Assembly: GCA_037974665.1 (NCBI GenBank)
Contig: CM075773.1
Span: forward strand, 30,473,853 to 30,537,852
Origin: Ehretia macrophylla
Lineage: Eukaryota > Streptophyta > Magnoliopsida > Boraginales > Ehretiaceae
Length of the DNA: 64,000 bases
Reading direction: 5' to 3'
The notes below the pieces were generated by a model. The model worked only from the letters and a program-made list of their open reading frames with translations. It had not been told where the DNA came from and did not search any database. Shown here piece by piece: positions 57,307 to 64,000 of the stretch (position 1 is its first letter; every line of letters starts with the position of its first letter). The translations under genes and the position numbers were made by a program.

Positions 57307-60300
57307 CTCACTTCGTAGGATCCGGGACGGAAAAACAGCGCAAAAGAATAAAAGTGTCCCAAAGCAGATGAAAATGTTCGATTTAGGGCACCGAAAATAG
57401 GCACAACCGAGCAAGCTTACTGCCCCCATCGTAGAGCTCTCGGACAACTTTTCAACAGTATGTTGTGCGCCACATAACTCCTTACGGATCAAAAGTTATG
57501 GGCACCGGAACGACGAATACCAGGTCATAAGCCCTACGCCCTCTGTTCGCGGGCCCAGCCTCTACGTGAAGTGAAGTTGTCTTCCCTAAGGTGCCATGGG
57601 ATTCGGTAAAAGGAATGTGATGGATTAGGTTGTAGTCCTTTTCACAGCTCGCGACGTACGATCCGAGATGGAAAAACAGCGCAAAAGAAGAAAATTGTCC
57701 CAAAACTTATGAAAACGTTCGATTTTGGGCTCCAAAAACAAGCGAAGCGGAGCAGGATTACTTACCCTGTCGTAGAGCTCTCAGATAGCTTTCCAACCGT
57801 ATGCTATGCGCCACATAACTCCTTAAGGATCAAAAGTTATGGGCACCGGAGCCACGGATATCTGGTCACAAGGCCCACGCCATCTGTTTGCGGGCCCAGC
57901 CTCTACGTGAAGTGAAGTTGTCTTGTCTAGGGTACCATGGGATTCGGTAATAGAAATGTGATGGATTAGGTTGTTGTCATTTTCGCGGCTCATGACGTAT
58001 GATCCGAGATGAAAAAATAGCAAAAAAGAAGCAAAGTGTCCCAAAACTGATGAAAATGTTTGATATGGGGTCCGAAAATAGGCACAACAGAGTAGGCTTG
58101 GTGTCACCATCGTAGATCTCTCAGAGAGCTTTCCAACAGCATGTTGTGCGCCGCGTGACTCCTTACAAATTAAAAGTTATGGTCACCGGAGCGACGGATA
58201 CCTGCTCACAAGCCCCATGCCCTCTGTTTGCGGGCCAAGCCTCTACGTGAAGTGAAATTGTCTTGCCCAAGGTGTCATGGAATTCAGTAATATAAATGTG
58301 ATGGATTACGTTGTCGTCCTTTTCGCTGCTCACGACGTACGATCCGGGATGGAAAAACAGCGCAAAAGAAAAAAACTGTCCCAAAATTGATAAAAACATT
58401 CTATTTTGGGCTCCAAAAATAGGTACAGCCGAGCAGGCTTGCTGCCCCCATTGTAGAGCTCTCGGAGAGCTTTCCAAACGTATGTTGTGCGCCGCGTAAC
58501 TTATTACGGATCAAAAGTTATAGGCACCGGAGCGATAGATACCGGGTCACAAGCCCCACACCTACGGTTTGCGGGCCCCGCCTCTACATGAAGTGAAGTT
58601 GTCTTGCCCAAGGTGCCTCGTGATTCAGTAATAGAAATGTGATGGATTAGGTTGTCGTCCTTTTCGAGGCTCACGATGTACGATCCGGGACAAAAAAACA
58701 GCATAAAAGAAGAAAAGTCTCCCAAAGCTTATGAAAATGTTCGATTTTGGGCTCCAAAAATAGGCGCTGCTGAGTAGGCTACATGCCACCATCGTAAAGC
58801 TCTCAGAGTGCTTTCCAACTGTATGCTGTGAGCCGCGTAACTCTTTACGGATCAAAAGTTATGGGCACCGGAGCGACAGATACCTGGTCACAAGCCCCTC
58901 GCCCTCTATTTTCGGGCCCAGGCTCTACGTGAAGTGAAGTTGTCTTGCCCAAGGTGCCATGTGATTTAGTAATAGGAATGTGATGGATTAGGTTGTCGTC
59001 CTTTTTGCGGCTCACGACGTACGATCCGGGACGAAAAAATAGTTCAAAAGAAGAAAAGTGTCCCAAAACTGATAAAAACGTTCGATTTTGGGATCAGAAA
59101 ATAGGCGTAGCTGAGCGGGCTAGCTGCCTTCACCATAAAGCTCTCGGAGAGCTTTCCAACGGTATGTTGTGCACCGCATAACTCCTTACGGATCAAAAGT
59201 TATGGGCACAGGGGCGACGGATACCTAGTCAAAAGCCCCACGCCCTCTATTTGCGGGCACAACCTCTATGTGAAGTGAAGTTGTCTTACCCAAGGTACCA
59301 TGGGATTTGGTAATAGAAATGTGGTAGATTAAGTTGTCGTCCTTTTCACGGCTCACGATGTATGATCCGAGATGGAAAAACAGGGCAAAAGAAGAAAATT
59401 AGCCCAAAACTGATGAAAATGTTTGATTTTGGGTTCCAAAAATAGGCGCAGCCAAGTAAACTTGGTGCCCCCATCGTAGAGCTCCCGAAGAGCTTTCCAA
59501 CGGTATATTGTGGGCTGCATAACTACTTACAAATCAGAAGTTATAGGCACCGGAGCGACGTATACCTGGTCACAAGCCCACGCCCTCTGTTTGAGGGCCC
59601 GGCCTCTACGTAAAGTGAAGTTGTCTTTCAGAAGGTGCCGTGGGATTCGGTAATAAAAATGTGATGGATTAGGTTGTCATTTTTTCGCGGCTCACGACGT
59701 ACGATCCGGGATGAAAAAATAGCGCAAAAGAAGAAAAGTATCCCAAAATATATGAAAATGTTCGATTTTGAGTTATGAAAAAAGGCGCAACTGAGCAAGC
59801 TTGTTTCCAACATCGTAGAGCTCTTGGAGAGCTTTCCAACAGTATACTGTGCGCAGCGTAACTCCTTACGGATCAAAAGTTATAGGCAACGGAGCGACGG
59901 ATACATGGTCACAAGCCCCACGCCCTCTGTTTGCGCGCGCAACCTCTACGCGAAGTGAATTTGTCTTGTCCAAGATGCCATGGGATTCGGTAATAGAAAT
60001 ATGATGGATTATGTTGTCGTCCTTTTCGTTGCTCACGACGTACGATCTGGGACAGCAAAATAGTGCAAAAGAAGAAAAGTGTCCCAAAACTGATAAAAAT
60101 ATTAGATTCTGGGCTTTGAAAACAAGCGCAGCCGGGTAGGCTTGGTTCCCCCATCGTGGAGCTCTTGGAGAGCTTCCCAACGGTATAATGTGCGCCGCGT
60201 AACTCCTTACGGATCAAAAGTTATAGGTACCGAAGCAACGGATACCTGGTCATAAGCCCCATGCCCTCGGTATGCGGGCCTAGCCTCTACGTGAAGTGAA

Positions 60301-63300
60301 GTTGTCTTGCCCAAGGTGCCGTGGAATTCGAAATTAGAAATGTGATAGATTAGGTTGTCATCCTTTTCACGGCTCACGACGTTCGATCCGTGACGGAAAA
60401 ACAGCGCAAAAGGAGAAAAGTTTCCCGAAACTGATGAAAATTATCAATTTTGGGTTTCAAAAATAGGTACAGCTGAGCATGCTTAGTACCCCTGTCGTAG
60501 AGCTCTTGGAGAGCTTTCCAATGCTGTGTTGTGCGCCGCGTAACTCCTTACGGATCAAAAGTTATAGGCACCAGAGCGACAGATACTTGGTAATAAGCCC
60601 CACGTCCTCAGTTTGCGGGCCCAGCCTCTACATGAAGTGAAGTCATCTTGCCTAAGGTGCCAAGTGATTCGGTAATAGAAATGTGATGGATTAGGTTGTT
60701 GCCCTTTTTGCGGCTCACGACGTACGATCTGGGACGAAAAAACAGCGAAAAAGAAGAAAAGTGTCCCAAAACTTACGAAAATCTTCTATTTTGGGCTCCG
60801 AAAACAAGCTTAGTCAAGCAGGCTAGGTGCGTCCATCGTAGAGCTCTCAAAGAGCTTTCCAACGGTATGCTGTGCACCGCATAACTCCTTATGGATCAAA
60901 AGTTATGGGCACCGGAGCGACGGATACCTGGTCACAAGCCCCACGCCCTCTGTTTGCAGGCCCATCCTCTACGTGAAGTGAAGTTGTCTTGCCCAATGTG
61001 GCATGTGATTCAGAAATAGAAATGTGATAGATTAGGTTGTCGTCCTTTTTGCGGCTCACTTCGTAGGATCCGGGACCGAAAAACAGCGTAAAAGAAGAAA
61101 AGTATCCCAAAACAGATAAAAACGTTTGATTTACGGCTCCGAAAATGGGTGCAACTGAGCAAGCTTGCCTCCATCGTAGAGCTCTTGGAGAGCTTTCCAC
61201 CGGTATGCTGTGCGCCGCGTAACTCCTTACGGATCAAAAGTTATGGGCACCGGAGTGACGGATACCTGGTCATAAGCCCCACGCCCTCTATTTGCGGGCC
61301 CAGCCTCTACGTGAAGTAAAGTTGTCTTCCCCATGGTGTCATGGGATTCGGTAAAAGGAATGTGATGTATTAGGTTGTCGTCCTTTTTGCGGCTCACGAC
61401 GTACGATCTGGGATAGAAAAGCAGCGTAAAACAAGAAAAGTGTCCCGAAACTAATGAAAACGTTTGATTTTGGGCTCCAAAAATAGGCGCAGCTGAGCAG
61501 GCTTGCTGCCCCCGTCGTAGAGTTCTCGAATAGCTTTCCATCGGTATGCTGTACGCCGCATAACTCCTTACGGATCAAAAGTTATGGGCACCGTAGCGAC
61601 GGATACCTAGTCACAAGCCCCACGCCCTCAGTTTGCTGGCCCAGCCTTTACGTGAAGCGAAGTTTTCTTGCCCAAGGTGCCCTGGGATTCGGTAATAGAA
61701 ATGTTATGGATTAGGTTGTCGTGCTTTTCACGGCTCACGACGTACGATCCGGGATAAAAAAAAATAGCGCAAAAGAAGAAAAGTGGCCCAAAACTTATGA
61801 AAATGTTCGATTTTGGGCTCCGAAAGCAAACGCAACCGAGCAGGCTTGGTGCCGCCATCGTCGAGCTCTCAGAGTGCTTTCCAATAGTATGCTGTGCGCC
61901 AAGTAACTCCTTACGGATCAAAAGTTATGGGCACCAAAGCAACGGATACTTGGTCACAATCCCCACGCCCTCTGTTTGCGGGCCCAGCCTTTACGTGAAG
62001 TGAAGTTATCTTGCCCAAGGTGCCGTGTGATTCGATAATAGAAATGTGATGGATTAAGTTGTCGTCCTTTTCGTGGCTCACGACGTACGATCCGGGATGG
62101 AAAAACAGCGCAAACGAAAAAAAGTGTCCCAAAACTTATGAAAACATTCGATTTTGGGATTGAAAAATAGGTACAGCCAAGTAGGCTTGCTACCCGCATC
62201 GTAGAGCTCTCGAAGAGCTTTCCAACGGTATGTTGTGTACCGCGTAACTCCTTACGAATCAAAAGTTATAGGCACCGGAGCGACGGATACCTGTTCACAA
62301 GCCCCACACCCTCGGTTTGTGGGACCAGCCTCTACGTGAATTGAATTTGTCTTGCCCAAGGTGCCTCGTGATTCAGTAATAGAAATGTGATCGATTAGGT
62401 TATTTTCCTTTTTGCGGCTCACGATGTACGATCCGGGACGGAAAAACAGCGTAAAAGAAGAAAAGTATCCCGAATCTTATGAAAATGTTCGATTTTGGGC
62501 TCCGAAAATAGGCGCAGCCAAGCAGGCTACATGCCTTTATCGTAGAGCTCTCAGAGTGTTTTCCAACGGTATGCTGTAAGCCGCGTAACTCTTGACGGAT
62601 CAAAAGTTATGGGCATCGGAGCGACGGATACCTGGTCACAAGCCCCTCGCCCCTCTATTTGCGGCCCCAGCCTCTACGTGAAATGAAGTTGTCTTGCCCA
62701 AGGTGCCATGTGATTCGGTAATAGGAATGTGATGGATTAGATTGTCGTCCTTTTCGCGGCTCACGACATAAGATCCGGGACATAAAAATAGCACAAAAGA
62801 AGAAAAGTGTCCCAAAACTGATGAAAACGTTCAATTTTGGGCTCATAAAATAGGCGCTGCTGAGTGGGCTAGCTGCCCTAGTCGTAGAGCTCTCGGAGAG
62901 CTTTCCAAAGGTATGTTGTGCGCCGCGTAACTTCTTACGGATCAAAAGTTATGGGCACAGGGGCGACGGATACCTAGTCAAAAGCCCACGCCCTCTGTTT
63001 GCTGGCCCAGCCTCTATGTGAAGTGAAGTTGTCTTGCCCAAGGTGCCATGGGATTTGGTAATAGAAATGTGATAGATTAGGTTGTTGTCCTTTTCACGGC
63101 TCACGACGTATAATCCGGGATGGAATAACAGCGCAAAAGAAGAAAAGTGTCCCTAAATTGATGAAAATGTTCAATTTTGGGCTGCGAAAATAGGTGCAGC
63201 CAATCAAACTTGGTGCCCAAGTCGTAGAGCTCTCGGAGAGCTTTCCAACGGTATGCTGTGCGCCGCGTAACTACTTACGGATCAAAAGTTATGGGCACCG

Positions 63301-64000
63301 GAGCGACGGATACCTGGTCATAAGCCCCACGCACTCGGTTTGAGGGCCCAGCCTCTATGTAAAGGGAAGTTGTATTGCCCAAGGTGCCGTGGGATTCGGT
63401 AATAGAAATGTGACGAATTTGGTTGTCGTCCTTTTCACGGCTCACGACGTACGATCCGGGACGAAAAAATAGCACAAAAGAAGGAAAGTGTCCCAAAACT
63501 GATGAAACCATTCAATTTTTTTCTACGAAAATAGGCGCAGCTGAGCAGGCTTGTTGCCAACGTCGTGGAGCTCTCGAAGAGCTTTCCAACAGCATGTTGT
63601 GCGCAACGTAACTCTTTACGGATCAAAAGTTATGGGCAACGGAGCGACAAACACATGGTCACAAGCCCCACGCCCTCTGTTTGCGGGAGCAACCTCTACG
63701 CGAAGTGAAGTTGTCTTGTCCAAGGTGCCATAGGATTCAATAATAGAAATGTGATGGATTACGTTGTCTTCCTTTTCGCGGCTCATGATGTACGATCCGG
63801 GACGGAAAAACAGTGCAAAAGAAGAAAAATGACCCAAAATTGATAAAATTATTCGATTTTGGGCTCTGAAAACTGGTGCACCCGGGTAGGCTTGGTTCTC
63901 CATCGTAGAGCTCTCGGAGAGCTTCCCAACGGTATGCTGTGCGCTGCGTAACTCCTTACAAATCAAAAGTTATAGGCACCGAAGCGACGGATACCTAGTC
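57307..64000. repeat. 11-monomer higher-order repeat, ~3748-bp period
   Basis: Private variants recur at one fixed distance: ctcacttcgtagg at 57307/61055 (3748), gtaaaaggaatg at 57606/61351 (3745), gtgcctcgtgattcag at 58613/62361 (3748), ggctacatgcc at 58777/62525 (3748), gggctagctgcc at 59117/62866 (3749), gggcacaggggcgacgg at 59204/62953 (3749) and ggcaacggagcgac at 59885/63635 (3750). That is 11 x 340.7. The left limit is at or before 57.3 kb, and the second copy is still running at the window edge. Confidence 0.85.

Larger units (their letters stand above)
52288..64000. repeat. Satellite block 5 (~34 monomers), runs off the right edge
   Basis: The longest uninterrupted satellite block, in the same orientation as the others. 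It begins mid-monomer at gcagccaagcaagcttgg. It contains an A-B-A dimer region (53071-54070) and, from about 57.3 kb to the end, nearly two copies of an 11-monomer higher-order unit. No gene is supported. Repeat-derived open frames of 60-145 aa occur on both strands. Confidence 0.95.

Noticed and set aside
1-64000. CRISPR array, operons, tRNA or rRNA genes
   Set aside because: The repeats are contiguous 341-bp monomers without spacers, the retroelement features are eukaryotic, and I saw no tRNA cloverleaf or rRNA sequence; tggtatcagagc is a primer-binding site only.

Overview
The window is plant repetitive DNA and holds no host protein-coding gene that I can support. Two things show that it is plant: Ty3/gypsy LTR retrotransposons with a C-terminal chromodomain (chromovirus type, best matched to the Tekay/Del lineage by its unusually long ~3.5 kb LTRs and by the integrase/chromodomain tail), and a primer-binding site of the tRNA-iMet type (tggtatcagagc). 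The species cannot be named from the sequence alone. The tandem satellite and its high density of chromovirus insertions suggest constitutive heterochromatin (centromeric, pericentromeric or subtelomeric).

The backbone is one tandem satellite with a ~341 bp monomer, always in the same orientation, split into five blocks: 1-893, 14761-24528, 28091-31756, 35292-40600 and 52288-64000, about 31 kb or ~92 monomers in all. Four insertion events interrupt it. (1) 894-14760 is a tandem composite, LTR / internal / LTR / partial internal, on the + strand. (2) 24529-28090 is a solo LTR with a 5-bp target duplication that has one mismatch. (3) 31757-35291 is a solo LTR with a perfect 5-bp duplication (TAACT). 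(4) 40601-52287 is a near-complete element on the - strand whose 3' LTR is truncated.

The two long internal regions each carry one gag-protease-RT-RNase H-integrase-chromodomain frame of ~1500 codons. Both are dead. Element 1 has eight nonsense codons but no frameshift at all. The minus-strand element has eleven nonsense codons plus a frameshift in the chromodomain. The second internal region of the composite lost RT and RNase H, so protease is joined directly to integrase, and it ends abruptly in satellite DNA.

The satellite is the most interesting part. Monomers carry a conserved cluster of dyad symmetries (CCCAAAA / TTTTGGG / CCAAAA, then a 15-bp near-perfect palindrome AGCTCTCGGAGAGCT). 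There is a CENP-B-box-like match (7 of 9 key positions), and several levels of higher-order structure: a 341-bp base unit, a 682-bp A-B-A run, a ~1022-bp trimer, three monomers sharing a deletion at exact 330-bp spacing, and an 11-monomer higher-order unit of ~3,748 bp covering the last ~6.7 kb. The LTRs hold splice-site-like signals and a short acidic reading frame that changes mostly synonymously between copies, which may be a trace of a past exon. All comparisons were made by eye; no alignment or database search was run.
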